From assembly GCF_001974875.1 (NCBI RefSeq), contig NZ_MTQD01000004.1, positions 124,001 to 188,000 of the forward strand: a DNA stretch of 64,000 nucleotides, given 5' to 3'. Source of the stretch: Pseudoalteromonas sp. EB27 (lineage in GTDB: Bacteria; Pseudomonadota; Gammaproteobacteria; Enterobacterales; Alteromonadaceae). Of this stretch, positions 9,172-18,565 are shown in pieces; the stretch's first letter is position 1, and each line of letters starts with the position of its first letter. The position numbers were made by a program, and so were the translations under genes. The notes under the pieces are model-generated. The model did not search any database, had not been told where the DNA came from, and was given only the letters and a program-made list of their open reading frames with translations.

Positions 9172-12100
9172 TTACTCTAAAAACAGTGTGTTTATTAAGC
9201 TTTCTTGTTCTTTCCCAGCTTCATGTTTTAATGCTCGTATAAAATCCATAGAATTGGCGGGACTGTTTGGATAAGCATGATTTTTCCAAACCAACTTGAG
9301 CGCATTAATAATGGGTTTATCCCCAATCGCAGCGCGTAGCTTAGCAAAGACAATGGTTGCTCGCGAATATTGGTCAAAGCTTTGTGTAGCATCAACTAAG
9401 GCTGATCGCTCCTTTATGTTCATCAACATACTTTGCTCATAGCGTGTTGTTTCATACTCAACCAGCGCTTGCATGGTCGCTTTCCCATAACGCTGCTCTA
9501 TAACAACAAGCTCAATATACTTTGCCATAGACTCCACTAAAAAAGCGCTATCTGAAAATACTCCATTACCAATATCATGGCCAAACCATTGATGCGCAGT
9601 TTCGTGAACTGCACGGCGATAGCGTTGATCAAAGCCTGCATTAGCACTTGGCTTTGCTCTAAAACCAACACTGTCTTCAATAAGTATAAGTTGCGGCAGG
9701 GCATAACCTGTTCCACCAAATTTAGGCGAGCCTATTAAGCTCAATTGTTTTGCTCTATATGGGCTTATATTATTAAGCCATTTTATTGTGTCGCCCATTG
9801 CACTAAGGTTTACGGCTATAGACTCCCCTCGTGCTGGCTCGTTTTTATCTTTAGCAAACACGTTTAACATCACGCCATTTTGCTGCTTGGTAACAGGGGA
9901 ATAAGGCACCGTCACCCAAGCTGGGATTGCATTTATGGGTGTACGAGTCTCAAAATGAAATATTTCGCGGTCATCTTTGCTGGTACGTGATATTTCCTCT
10001 CCTTGGGTTATAACCTGATAATCACTTGTTGTACTCACTTTACTCGACATAGTAAGCCACTGGTAATGAGTACTTGCTTTCGCCGTTTTAGCAAATAGCT
10101 TCGTGGGTCTAATCACCGATTTCACTTTAAGTGCGTGTTGCTGACGAAGTATAGGATCGGTTAATTCATAATTATCTTGATAGCCAACAGTCGGCAATAA
10201 AGGCACTGATCGTATATAGCTAAATTCAGGGGTTATTATCTGATGGCCTCTCACTGGCCAAAGCTTAGCTTGATGAACATCAAACCGTGTAACTAGTTTA
10301 CGTATTTCTCCTGGCTGCATTTCATTCTCAAACTTAAACACAGCTTGATTAAGCAAGGGAAAGCTTTTAGCCCTTTGCGCGCCATCGATTTCAATATCGG
10401 CCCATTTATAAAAACCAGAGCGCCCAACCAATATCTCTTTAATAGGGGCTTGATGGGTGTTTTTTAAGGTATATATTAAGGAAAAATGAGCTTGCTGTTG
10501 ATGCGGATAAAAGTCTACATTAGCATCAATGTGCATAATGCTTGGCTGTGCTACATTGCGCCATTGTGAGAATGCTTTTTCGTATTGTGCTTTAAATGCC
10601 TCGCGTTTATGCGAGTTGGTTAAAGGCTTCTCCTCAACCAGTCTTAAATGTAATTGAGTAAATAGTGCCACAGTGATAAGTAAAGGAATAAGTAACCAAA
10701 AATGTTTAACCCCCATTACTCTTTGGCTCAACCCGGCACCTCGGTGATTAAAAATCCCCGTAATTATAACTAAACTAATACACGCCACTAACCAAACTGA
10801 TATATAAGGCCAATAACTACTTATACTTGCACGATAATCCCAAAAGTTATCAGGTGCCTGCAAAGGTGTCCAACCAACACTCCACAATGTATGCGTAAGA
10901 CCAAGATAAGTCATTATCGGTGTAAATTTAATCAGTAAAATAACAGCAATTAGCAAACCCGCAATAAGCTGCGAACGACACAAATTAAATACACACAAAA
11001 ATACACACGCAATAATGGCAAGCACAATTGCCATCAAAAATAAAATGGTTAAATGTACTTCAAATTGATATGCACTGTGTAAAAACCACTGAGCTGCACT
11101 TGCCCCTAATAAGCTCATTGTTAAAAAAACCAATATCATAGTACCTAGGACCAATAACTGACTGTTTAAAAAGTAATATGTTTTGAGCGGTGTGGCAGCG
11201 ATCAGCTCAGCTATATTATAGTATTTAGCGAAACAGCTTACTTGCCAGCTCCACAAAGCCATTAATAAAGTGCCAAACAACAATTGCATATCAAATGCAT
11301 AATAGCTAATTGCATCAAGGCTTGTGGTGCTCATAATACTCATTGGTTCAACATAACCAGAGGACGAGGCAACACTATTAAAAACCATCACCGGCCAAAC
11401 AAAAATAATCAGTAAAGTAACAGGGTGTGAAACCAAATTAACCAGCGTAATTTTGTATAAACTGGCCATCATCAAAAATGGTTTTTGCGTGACTCTCGCA
11501 GTTTTATATTCAGCGGGTTCTAACGTGTTGTAACGAACGCATTCGTTATTATTTTTACCTTTTTGACTCTTTAATAGACTCTTTAATAATGTGTTTTTTT
11601 TATTTTTACTAAAAGTAATATAAAAAATACCAACAGCAAGCATACTCACAACAACGCGATTAATAGCAAATGAAGCTCCTAATGAATTGGTTAAACTGTT
11701 TATTACGGCGGTGTATGCAAAAGGGTCAAGCCAAACAAATAATGTATAAAAGCGATTGCTTATGATACTACTTCCAGCAAGCATTGGATTTCCGGTAATA
11801 CTTGCAAGCATTATGTAGCCTATCCACAACACCGCAAAAACAACATAATTGGGTAATGAAGTCGTTGATTTATGGCAAACAAAAAAGGCAACAACAACTA
11901 AAAAGCAGCTATTTGGTAACAACACTAAAAAGCTATTAAATACAGTAAAAGAAACCATATTTGATATATAGCCAAATTGCCTTACATGCATGTATATCAT
12001 TACTAAATCGCTAATTAAGCTAATAATAAAAACCAAGCAAATCAGTAAGCATACTCTTGCTAAACTGCGCTTAAATAAGCTAGGTTGCGTAGCATAAATA

Positions 12101-12339
12101 AGCTCCTGCATTGACGCGTGCTGATCTCGTAAAAATATAACGGGTGCCAATACTCCTACAAGCACAGGTAACTGCATCATTTGTAGCATTGTAATATTTA
12201 ACTTAAATTGTTTTAACGAATCAACTTCAACTGTTGCAAGCCCAGAGGACAACATAACCGAAAATATTAAAGGAATAATAATGCACAGCCAAACAAGTGG
12301 TTGGCGCACTGCATATCGCCACTCATTAAAAATTAACAT
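9172..12339 (-). CDS. ABC-2 permease fused to a C-terminal M1-family metallopeptidase
   Basis: 1055 residues. The N-terminal half has two blocks of membrane helices (about residues 1-260 and 290-560) separated by a Lys-rich loop, as in ABC-2-type permeases. A final helix near 570-590 leads into a long non-membrane region. That region holds the gluzincin zinc site HETAHQWFGH near residue 911, with the third ligand Glu about 20 residues on (FLVESMAKY), as in M1 aminopeptidases. A preceding ENMQPGEIRK-type beta region fits the M1 N-domain. The peptidase should face the periplasm. The gene overlaps its ATPase by 7 bp. Such fusions are known in marine gammaproteobacteria but their substrate is unknown; export or turnover of peptides is an inference. 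Confidence 0.88.
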   Translation of the reverse strand: MLIFNEWRYAVRQPLVWLCIIIPLIFSVMLSSGLATVEVDSLKQFKLNITMLQMMQLPVLVGVLAPVIFLRDQHASMQELIYATQPSLFKRSLARVCLLICLVFIISLISDLVMIYMHVRQFGYISNMVSFTVFNSFLVLLPNSCFLVVVAFFVCHKSTTSLPNYVVFAVLWIGYIMLASITGNPMLAGSSIISNRFYTLFVWLDPFAYTAVINSLTNSLGASFAINRVVVSMLAVGIFYITFSKNKKNTLLKSLLKSQKGKNNNECVRYNTLEPAEYKTARVTQKPFLMMASLYKITLVNLVSHPVTLLIIFVWPVMVFNSVASSSGYVEPMSIMSTTSLDAISYYAFDMQLLFGTLLMALWSWQVSCFAKYYNIAELIAATPLKTYYFLNSQLLVLGTMILVFLTMSLLGASAAQWFLHSAYQFEVHLTILFLMAIVLAIIACVFLCVFNLCRSQLIAGLLIAVILLIKFTPIMTYLGLTHTLWSVGWTPLQAPDNFWDYRASISSYWPYISVWLVACISLVIITGIFNHRGAGLSQRVMGVKHFWLLIPLLITVALFTQLHLRLVEEKPLTNSHKREAFKAQYEKAFSQWRNVAQPSIMHIDANVDFYPHQQQAHFSLIYTLKNTHQAPIKEILVGRSGFYKWADIEIDGAQRAKSFPLLNQAVFKFENEMQPGEIRKLVTRFDVHQAKLWPVRGHQIITPEFSYIRSVPLLPTVGYQDNYELTDPILRQQHALKVKSVIRPTKLFAKTAKASTHYQWLTMSSKVSTTSDYQVITQGEEISRTSKDDREIFHFETRTPINAIPAWVTVPYSPVTKQQNGVMLNVFAKDKNEPARGESIAVNLSAMGDTIKWLNNISPYRAKQLSLIGSPKFGGTGYALPQLILIEDSVGFRAKPSANAGFDQRYRRAVHETAHQWFGHDIGNGVFSDSAFLVESMAKYIELVVIEQRYGKATMQALVEYETTRYEQSMLMNIKERSALVDATQSFDQYSRATIVFAKLRAAIGDKPIINALKLVWKNHAYPNSPANSMDFIRALKHEAGKEQESLINTLFLE

Positions 12340-13196
12340 GTTTGACTTCCTTTATTGAGTGCAAAAAAGTACTTGTCTTGAAGCGTAGCGGGCGAGTTTA
12401 TTGCATTTTGTGCAGGCGCTGTGTCTGCATAGACACGAAATGACGCTCTACCATAGCGATGGCTCTTACTTAATACATGCTGATTCGGTATGCCCGTAGG
12501 TAAACTTTCGAGCTGCCAAATCTTACCTTCTAAAGGAACTAGTAACTCTTTTACGTCACCGCTTTGTATGAGTGCTCCTTGATCTATAATGGCCACGTAG
12601 TGACATAAATTTTCTACATCTTCAACATTATGGGTCGATAACAATACCAACCTATTTTGACTAATACTAACGAGTAAATTATTTAAACTTTCTCGTTCCA
12701 CAGGATCAAGCCCAGCAGTGGGTTCATCCATAATAATTAGTTTTGGGTTACCTAACAAAGCCTGAGCCACGCCAAAACGCTGCTTCATTCCTCCCGAAAA
12801 ATTAACGACCTTTTTATTAGCAAACTGAGTCAAATTGGTTAGTTCAAGTAAGCTATTAATTTGGTTTTTGCGTGCATTACCATCTATGCCTTTTAATACG
12901 GCAATATGCTCAAGTAACGCCCGACAACTCATATTGGGATACACGCCAAAATATTGTGGTAAATAACCTAGCTGCGATCTAAGCGCATCTGGTTGGCTAA
13001 TCACATCAAGGCCATTAAAATTAATATGCCCGGAGTCGGCATTTTGTAAACACGCGAGTGTGCGCATAAGTGTTGATTTACCCGCCCCATTTGGGCCAAG
13101 TAGACCGACCATACCGGCGGGTAGAGTGATCGTCACATCATTCAAAGCCTGCGTACCATCTGCGTATTTTTTGTTGATATTTTTCAGTGTAAGCAT
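12333..13196 (-). CDS. ABC transporter ATP-binding protein partner of the permease/M1 fusion
   Basis: ATG at 13196 has AAGGA placed about seven bases upstream; longer in-frame starts (13205, 13292) have no spaced ribosome-binding site and add a hydrophobic N-terminus foreign to the family. The 287-residue product carries Walker A GLLGPNGAGKST, the Q-loop region GYLPQYFGVYP, signature NFSGGMKQR, Walker B KLIIMDEPTAGLD and the switch His in LLSTHNVEDVE. This is a CcmA/BcrA-type ATPase for ABC-2 exporters. Its stop overlaps the permease start by 7 bp, so the two are translationally coupled. It lies divergent from a LytS/LytTR two-component system. Confidence 0.92.
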   Translation of the reverse strand: MLTLKNINKKYADGTQALNDVTITLPAGMVGLLGPNGAGKSTLMRTLACLQNADSGHINFNGLDVISQPDALRSQLGYLPQYFGVYPNMSCRALLEHIAVLKGIDGNARKNQINSLLELTNLTQFANKKVVNFSGGMKQRFGVAQALLGNPKLIIMDEPTAGLDPVERESLNNLLVSISQNRLVLLSTHNVEDVENLCHYVAIIDQGALIQSGDVKELLVPLEGKIWQLESLPTGIPNQHVLSKSHRYGRASFRVYADTAPAQNAINSPATLQDKYFFALNKGSQTC

Positions 13197-13308
13197 TATT
13201 TTCATCCTTAATTGGTATAGCACCAGCTTAAGAAAGCAAGTCAATACAAGCGAGAAAACAATGGTTAAGGTATTGAAATAAATGATGAACATAAAAAAGT
13301 AACGTTGG

Positions 13309-13340
13309 TCATTTAAATATGACCTTTCATCATTTAAATA
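13309..13340. promoter_or_regulatory. Two 11-bp direct repeats spaced 21 bp, candidate LytTR regulator site
   Basis: TCATTTAAATA occurs at 13309-13319 and again at 13330-13340, start-to-start 21 bp, i.e. two helical turns. The left copy also sits in a GGTCAT-N6-ATGACC inverted repeat (13307-13324). LytTR response regulators characteristically bind pairs of direct repeats about two turns apart. The site is about 113 bp upstream of the ABC ATPase start and 200 bp upstream of the kinase gene. Confidence 0.55.
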
Positions 13341-13539
13341 AACCGCCTAGTATGCTTAAAACGGTTACTAACCCTATGAAATAAAATAACTATTTTAAAA
13401 ATAAATTATGATTGAAACAATTTTATGGATAATATAGCGCGCTCAGCGTAGTGAATTGTGCAAAGGTAATGTTTAAAATAAAAAGACAATTTTATCTAAG
13501 CGTATCTGCTCAGAAACTATAATAAAAACGGAGTCACAT

Positions 13540-15048
13540 ATGCAGCAAGCCAATACACCAATATGGCAACGCTTTAGCATTACCCAGCTAATAATTTTTT
13601 TACCGCTAATAGCTGCTATTATGCTCGACTCTCATATACGCTTTTTGTCATCACATATGGATTCAACGAGCCAATATCTGGCTATTAATATTCAACTTTT
13701 TTTACAGTGTATTCCCTTTTTTATTGCCCATGCGTTTGCATATCGTTTTTTACTTACACCCGCAATCATAGTTTGGCTGTTAGGCTTTTTAGCCTATCCA
13801 TCTCTCTTGCTAGTATTTAATAACCAGCTTCTTAACTTTTCGCAATGGCAACACCTTGATGCACAATGTTGGACACTGTGCGCATCTGCAAGTGGTATAT
13901 GGCTTATTACTAAACGCACTAATAAAAATAACAATGTGTTGAGTAATAAATGGCTTAAATCCTTGTTTTCACTTGATACAGTCATGTTTATAATACTTTT
14001 AGGTTGGGCAATAGTTACATCAAGCATACTCAATACGCACACTGATCCTATGTTAAACCAGCCTATTGAGCCTGTTATTGACGTTTATAAAGTATTCATA
14101 CAGTTTGATACTTTTTTGGGTTATCTTTGGCAAATTACTGTTTGTGCCGGATTAGTATATGGAGTGTATTTATTAAATAGATATTTATTAATACGCTATG
14201 TATTAACCTATCATGGTGTACTGATGTTTTTGTTTGCAAGTTTAATAAGCCTCGTTGCACTTACACCTGTATTAACATCGTGCTTGCTACTGTTACCTAT
14301 TAACGATTTACCCTCAGGCATTGCTAACTTAACACCTGGCGGTAATAATAATATTTTTAGCCCTGAAAATTATCAGTTCGTATTTTTGTTTTTGGCTATA
14401 AGCACACCGATTATTTTAGCGTTTGAACGACAGCAACAACACGTTCAAATTAGCAACATTGCCCAACAACAAACAAAAACAGAGCTAAAGCTACTTCAAC
14501 AGCAAATTAACCCTCATTTTTTATTTAATACATTAAACAACCTTTACGCACTGACATTAAAAAAAGCAGATAATGCACCAGATCTTGTTATGCAATTAGC
14601 TAACTTACTGCGTTACAGTGTTTATGAAGGCCAAAAAGCACAGGTGAGTTTAGAAAAAGAAATTAATTACTTAAAAGGTTTTATTGCATTGCAGCATTTA
14701 CGAAGTGCTGAGCGCTGCAACTTTGATGTGCAATGGCCTGAATATCAACAACACTATTTAATTTCGCCACTACTGTTAATAATGATTTTAGAAAACGCGA
14801 TAAAGCATGGTGTAGAGCCCACCTCACAAAAAGTAACGGTTGTGTTTAAAATCACCATGGCCGATAACATACTAACGCTATTTTCCTCTAACCCTATTCT
14901 ACCTAATAACAATTCAGAGCATGGGATGGGACTTAACAATTTACGCCGTAGGCTAACTCTTTTATATCCAAATAAGCACACATTAATTATTAATGAAAAT
15001 AAAAACCTTTGGCAAACCACACTTAAATTGGAGCTGGCTGCATGCTAA
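13540..15048 (+). CDS. LytS/YehU-type sensor histidine kinase
   Basis: 502 residues, ATG preceded by GGAG. The N-terminal 290 residues contain about seven to eight hydrophobic segments without an obvious extracellular domain. The kinase part starts with the His-kinase box of the LytS family, INPHFLFNTLNNLYAL, with the phosphorylated His near residue 325. A degenerate HATPase follows with N-box MILENAIKHGVEP (about 414) and glycine box EHGMGLNNLRRRL. The stop overlaps the response regulator start by 7 bp. Adjacent, divergent genes encode an ABC exporter with a periplasmic peptidase, which it probably controls; the signal is unknown. Confidence 0.93.
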   Translation: MQQANTPIWQRFSITQLIIFLPLIAAIMLDSHIRFLSSHMDSTSQYLAINIQLFLQCIPFFIAHAFAYRFLLTPAIIVWLLGFLAYPSLLLVFNNQLLNFSQWQHLDAQCWTLCASASGIWLITKRTNKNNNVLSNKWLKSLFSLDTVMFIILLGWAIVTSSILNTHTDPMLNQPIEPVIDVYKVFIQFDTFLGYLWQITVCAGLVYGVYLLNRYLLIRYVLTYHGVLMFLFASLISLVALTPVLTSCLLLLPINDLPSGIANLTPGGNNNIFSPENYQFVFLFLAISTPIILAFERQQQHVQISNIAQQQTKTELKLLQQQINPHFLFNTLNNLYALTLKKADNAPDLVMQLANLLRYSVYEGQKAQVSLEKEINYLKGFIALQHLRSAERCNFDVQWPEYQQHYLISPLLLIMILENAIKHGVEPTSQKVTVVFKITMADNILTLFSSNPILPNNNSEHGMGLNNLRRRLTLLYPNKHTLIINENKNLWQTTLKLELAAC

Positions 15049-15722
15049 ACACAATAATTGTTGATGACGAGCCGCTCGCGCATGACGTTATACTGCATCA
15101 TTTAAGTGCCCATAAAGATATTAATGTAAGCGGACAATACCTTAACGCTAAAGATGCATTATGTGCTTTAGCCACATCATCTATTGATTTGTTATTTTTA
15201 GACATAAACATGCCCGAACTATCAGGCATTGCGTTACTAAAAGTGCTCGCGAATCGACCACAAGTGATTATTATTAGTGCGTATCAAGAATATGCTTTAG
15301 CCGGTTTTGAACTTGACGTAACTGACTACCTACTAAAACCAGTCTCTGCGCAGCGCCTTGAACAAGCACTCAATAAAGTACGGAAAAAAAGAAAACACAT
15401 AACGCTAAATCCCAGGGCACCTCTGACTATTACCCTTAAAATCGATCGTGAAAAACATAAAATTCAATTAGGCGATATAGACATGTTTGAGGCTTATGGA
15501 AATTATGTAAAAGTATGGCAAGGTGAAAAAGCATTACTTGCAAGCAGTACTCTCAAATACATATTGCAAGAGCTTGATACTTCATTTATTCAAGTCCACA
15601 AATCTTACGTTATTAACAAAAATAAAGTTGTTGCGTTAAGTAATGAAAGCGTTCAACTAGCATCAGGCGTGTCAGTTAAAATTGGCAAGTCATTTAAACA
15701 ACAAGTGCGCGACATTATTTAA
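15042..15722 (+). CDS. LytTR-family response regulator
   Basis: 226 residues. A receiver domain comes first, with acidic pair VDDEP (Asp8/9), phospho-acceptor Asp54 in LLFLDINMPEL, and the Lys of YLLKPVSAQRL. A LytTR DNA-binding domain follows from about residue 125 (IDMFEAYGNYVKVW, FIQVHKSYVINKNKV). It overlaps the kinase gene by 7 bp, making a classical pair. The likely target is the divergent ABC/M1-peptidase operon, because a two-turn direct repeat lies in its promoter region. Confidence 0.94.
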   Translation: MLNTIIVDDEPLAHDVILHHLSAHKDINVSGQYLNAKDALCALATSSIDLLFLDINMPELSGIALLKVLANRPQVIIISAYQEYALAGFELDVTDYLLKPVSAQRLEQALNKVRKKRKHITLNPRAPLTITLKIDREKHKIQLGDIDMFEAYGNYVKVWQGEKALLASSTLKYILQELDTSFIQVHKSYVINKNKVVALSNESVQLASGVSVKIGKSFKQQVRDII

Positions 15723-15754
15723 TTTAAGCTCGGTTAAAGCTCCCCCTTTATTGA

Positions 15755-15778
15755 AAAGCCCTAATGCTTTAGGGCTTT
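15755..15778. terminator. Bidirectional terminator between response regulator and TonB receptor genes
   Basis: Arms AAAGCCCTAA (15755-15764) and TTAGGGCTTT (15769-15778) form a perfect 10-bp stem with a four-base loop. It serves the convergent genes ending at 15722 (+) and 15839 (-). Confidence 0.8.
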
Positions 15779-15838
15779 AAATTATTTTACCTTTAAAAGG
15801 TAGCGTTACAATTTCCAATTCATTATTTTAGAAGCACG

Positions 15839-17884
15839 TTAAAAACGATACGTTACTGAAGCACCTAATGTTTGTGGGTTAACAACAGCAACATAACCCG
15901 TTGGGTAACGCCCGCTTGCAGGCTCTACCGACGTAAATGCTTCTTCATCTAATGTATTATTAATAAAAGCACTCACCAACCAATGATCGCTGTTATAGCT
16001 TATTGTTGCACGCGTAATTGTGTAACCGCCAGCAACACGCTCCTCGGTGTTAGTTAAATCACCGTAGTACTCGTCTACATAATTAGCGCTCACATTTAGC
16101 TTTAAGGTATCTGTAAACCAATGCGATACCCCTAAACTTGCAGTCAGTTCTGGTGCTGAATTTAATTCATTGCCCACTGCATCAGAATAAGTAGTTGATT
16201 CATCTATTTTAGTTTTTAATAAACCCAGCCCTGCGTGTAACTGCCATTGCTCACCTAACATGCTATATGCTTCAAGCTCTAAACCATAGCTATGTGCGTC
16301 GTCAATATTAGTAATTTTCCTATCAGAACTTAATGCTTGATAACCATCAAAATTATTGTAAAAAATATTAGCACTAATATTTAAATCACCATTATTTAGT
16401 ACGCTACGCGAGCCCAACTCGTACGTATTTACTGATTCTTGATCGTAGTAATAATATTCCTGCGCGGTAAAATTCAAAGCACCACCACCAGCGTTATAAC
16501 CACGACGAGCACTTGCAGATAGGGTCGTATCATTGTTAATTTTATATTGAATAGCTAAGGTCGGTAGCCTTATAGTGTTAGAATTGTCTAGCTGCTCAAC
16601 TAATCTACTGCCACCAAAAGCCATGTCAAAATTACGAAGTTGTTCTTCACGCTCAACTCTAAGCCCAGCGGTTAAAGTAAGCTCATTAGTTAACTTAAAG
16701 CTGGTTTCGCCATAAATTGCTTTAGAGTCACTACGATCGTCACCAAAATAATTGGTTGCACCAACGCTTTTAAAGTCTTGGTCACGGTCAAAGTAAGCAA
16801 TACCAACAAAGCCTGAATAAAATTCACTATTTAAGCCAAAGTTTAACTTGCTATCAATGGTGATATTTTTTTCATCCATAGAAATATCAGACTCAGCGCT
16901 TGCCAGTGCTTCATAAGCCTCGTAGCCCCATTCATAATCCATATAAGCGAGTAATATATCGAACGAAAAGTTATCATTAATTTTATAATCAATATTTACC
17001 TGAGTCGTGTCTGACTGGGTATCCATGTCACGCTGAAATAAAGGCACATAATCAAACGGTTTATCACCTTCATAATACTTACGACCCGTATTACCTTCTT
17101 CGCTATACGTTGAGTAAGTCAGCTGTACAGCTAAATCTGTTGTTGGGGTATACAGTAATTTTGCTCGCGTACTGCTGGTATTAAGGTTATTTAAGTTCTT
17201 ATCTGTTGGATTGGTTTCATATATCGTTGGATTACTAAAGGTTTCACCGTTTACATATTGAGTAGACAAGCGAAATGCTAATACGTCTTCAACTAATGCC
17301 CCCGAAACAACGGCCGCTGTATCAAGGTAGCTGTCTTGATTTTTATAACCAACGCGTACAGCACCTTCAAAATCTTGTGTTGGCGCTTTAGTTGTCATAT
17401 AAACAGCACCACCAATACTATTACGCCCATTACTTGTTGACTGCGGTCCACGGTATACCGCTATTTGCTCTATATCCCATAAACCGGTATCACCAGTTAA
17501 ATCAGCAACAAATGGCTGACTAACCCCATCAACAAGTGTTGATACTCGCGCTTTTGAGCCACCACTAAATGAGTTAAACCCAGTTGCACCACCATTACCC
17601 GACACACCGCGCATATCTGGCACAGCGCCAGTAAGTACCACCACATTTGCCATTTCTGCCAAGGCTTCAGAAACAGAGCCTAGTTGCCCATTTTCTAATA
17701 ACGAACTATCTACAACTGCAACCGATGTAATCGTATCCTTGAGTGACCTTTCGATTTTTTCGCCTGTTACAGTAATTGTATCTATTGATTCACGACTTGT
17801 TTCATCAGCAAATGCATTGCTTTGAGACAACAATAAAGAGCCTGTAATGATTAGTGAAAGCTTATTTAGTTTGAATGACCGCAC
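15839..17884 (-). CDS. TonB-dependent outer-membrane receptor, probably siderophore or iron-related
   Basis: 681 residues starting at GTG 17884 with AAGGGA nine bases upstream. A signal peptide (MRSFKLNKLSLIITGSLLLS..AFA) is followed by a TonB box-like segment DTITVTGEK. The plug domain is shown by VDGVSQPF, IEQIAVYRGPQST and GRNSIGGAVYMTTKAP. The rest is a 22-strand-type barrel rich in aromatic-ended strands, closing with a terminal Phe (TYRF), as outer-membrane barrels do. Divergently transcribed genes encode two small membrane proteins and a PepSY membrane protein, a grouping commonly seen with ferric siderophore receptors. No biosynthesis genes are present, so xenosiderophore use is possible. 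Confidence 0.88.
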   Translation of the reverse strand: MRSFKLNKLSLIITGSLLLSQSNAFADETSRESIDTITVTGEKIERSLKDTITSVAVVDSSLLENGQLGSVSEALAEMANVVVLTGAVPDMRGVSGNGGATGFNSFSGGSKARVSTLVDGVSQPFVADLTGDTGLWDIEQIAVYRGPQSTSNGRNSIGGAVYMTTKAPTQDFEGAVRVGYKNQDSYLDTAAVVSGALVEDVLAFRLSTQYVNGETFSNPTIYETNPTDKNLNNLNTSSTRAKLLYTPTTDLAVQLTYSTYSEEGNTGRKYYEGDKPFDYVPLFQRDMDTQSDTTQVNIDYKINDNFSFDILLAYMDYEWGYEAYEALASAESDISMDEKNITIDSKLNFGLNSEFYSGFVGIAYFDRDQDFKSVGATNYFGDDRSDSKAIYGETSFKLTNELTLTAGLRVEREEQLRNFDMAFGGSRLVEQLDNSNTIRLPTLAIQYKINNDTTLSASARRGYNAGGGALNFTAQEYYYYDQESVNTYELGSRSVLNNGDLNISANIFYNNFDGYQALSSDRKITNIDDAHSYGLELEAYSMLGEQWQLHAGLGLLKTKIDESTTYSDAVGNELNSAPELTASLGVSHWFTDTLKLNVSANYVDEYYGDLTNTEERVAGGYTITRATISYNSDHWLVSAFINNTLDEEAFTSVEPASGRYPTGYVAVVNPQTLGASVTYRF

Positions 17885-18008
17885 CGCTATTATTCCCTTT
17901 TATGGATGGTTATTTGATTTTTCGGAAAAATAGCACAAACACGCACTTGTTGCAATTGAGTTTAATTATCATTTAGAATGGCAATATCATTAACAAGTGT
18001 TTTTATTT

Positions 18009-18269
18009 ATGTTGCAACTTACCCTTTCTCTTATTTTATTTACTGCTACATCGCTGTTTTATCTTAGTAACCGCCACCAGCGACTACTAAGCAAACCCAT
18101 TAATAAAAGCTGGCGCAAGCTCACATTTGTCCTTTTTGTTATTGCAATACCATTAGCCTTATATGCTTTTTCTAATGCGGCAGCCGTATTTTTTATCATT
18201 TTAATGATAATGCTCGCTTTAATAATAATTCCGCTCGTCAGCCTAATTAAACGCAAGGAAGTTAAATAA
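18009..18269 (+). CDS. Small membrane protein of an iron-uptake type cluster (DUF3325-like)
   Basis: The frame is open from GTG 17997, but ATG 18009 is a more natural start; neither has a strong ribosome-binding site. The product is about 86 residues with a helix at each of residues 1-18, 40-58 and 60-78 and a basic tail. It overlaps the next gene by one base (TAATG). In many proteobacteria two small membrane proteins (DUF3649/DUF3325 types) precede a PepSY protein beside a siderophore receptor. The size, topology and place fit that pattern, but the family assignment is from context more than sequence. Confidence 0.6.
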   Translation: MLQLTLSLILFTATSLFYLSNRHQRLLSKPINKSWRKLTFVLFVIAIPLALYAFSNAAAVFFIILMIMLALIIIPLVSLIKRKEVK

Positions 18270-18565
18270 TGTCATCTGCACAAAGGCAAAAAATAAAACC
18301 AACTTGGCTTGGAAAAAGTTTGGCGGGTTGTTTTTTAGGGCTCGCACTAGCGTTTATTCTCGTTGCTTTTTTTGCATGGTACGGAGCGGGAGGCATAGAT
18401 GCGCCTGATAAAGTGCAATTTAATATGTGGATAATCCCTCTTTTATGGTTAACCATTTTTAGCTTCACATACCTGTTTAGCTCGGCAAAAAATGCTTGGC
18501 TGACGCTTGGGGGCTTAAATATAACGCTATATAGTTTATTTATAATTTTAAGGACTTGGCTATGA
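18269..18565 (+). CDS. Small membrane protein of an iron-uptake type cluster (DUF3649-like)
   Basis: 98 residues. After a basic N-terminus (SSAQRQKIKPTW) there are three hydrophobic segments at about 18-40, 52-70 and 75-95. It starts within the previous stop (TAATG) and ends by a four-base ATGA overlap with the PepSY gene, so the three are translated as one unit. Likely an inner-membrane accessory protein for iron or siderophore handling. The exact role is unknown. Confidence 0.62.
   Translation: MSSAQRQKIKPTWLGKSLAGCFLGLALAFILVAFFAWYGAGGIDAPDKVQFNMWIIPLLWLTIFSFTYLFSSAKNAWLTLGGLNITLYSLFIILRTWL

Noticed and set aside
1..15722. BtsSR-type link between the CstA-family transporter and the LytS/LytTR pair
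   Set aside because: In E. coli a LytS/LytTR pair controls a CstA relative, but here they are over 12 kb apart and the pair lies directly beside the ABC/M1 operon with its own candidate operator.
17940..17996. Possible Fur box in the spacer between the TonB receptor and the small membrane protein genes
   Set aside because: ATTATC/ATATCATT hexamers are present, but the best 19-base alignment to the Fur consensus matches only about half the positions.
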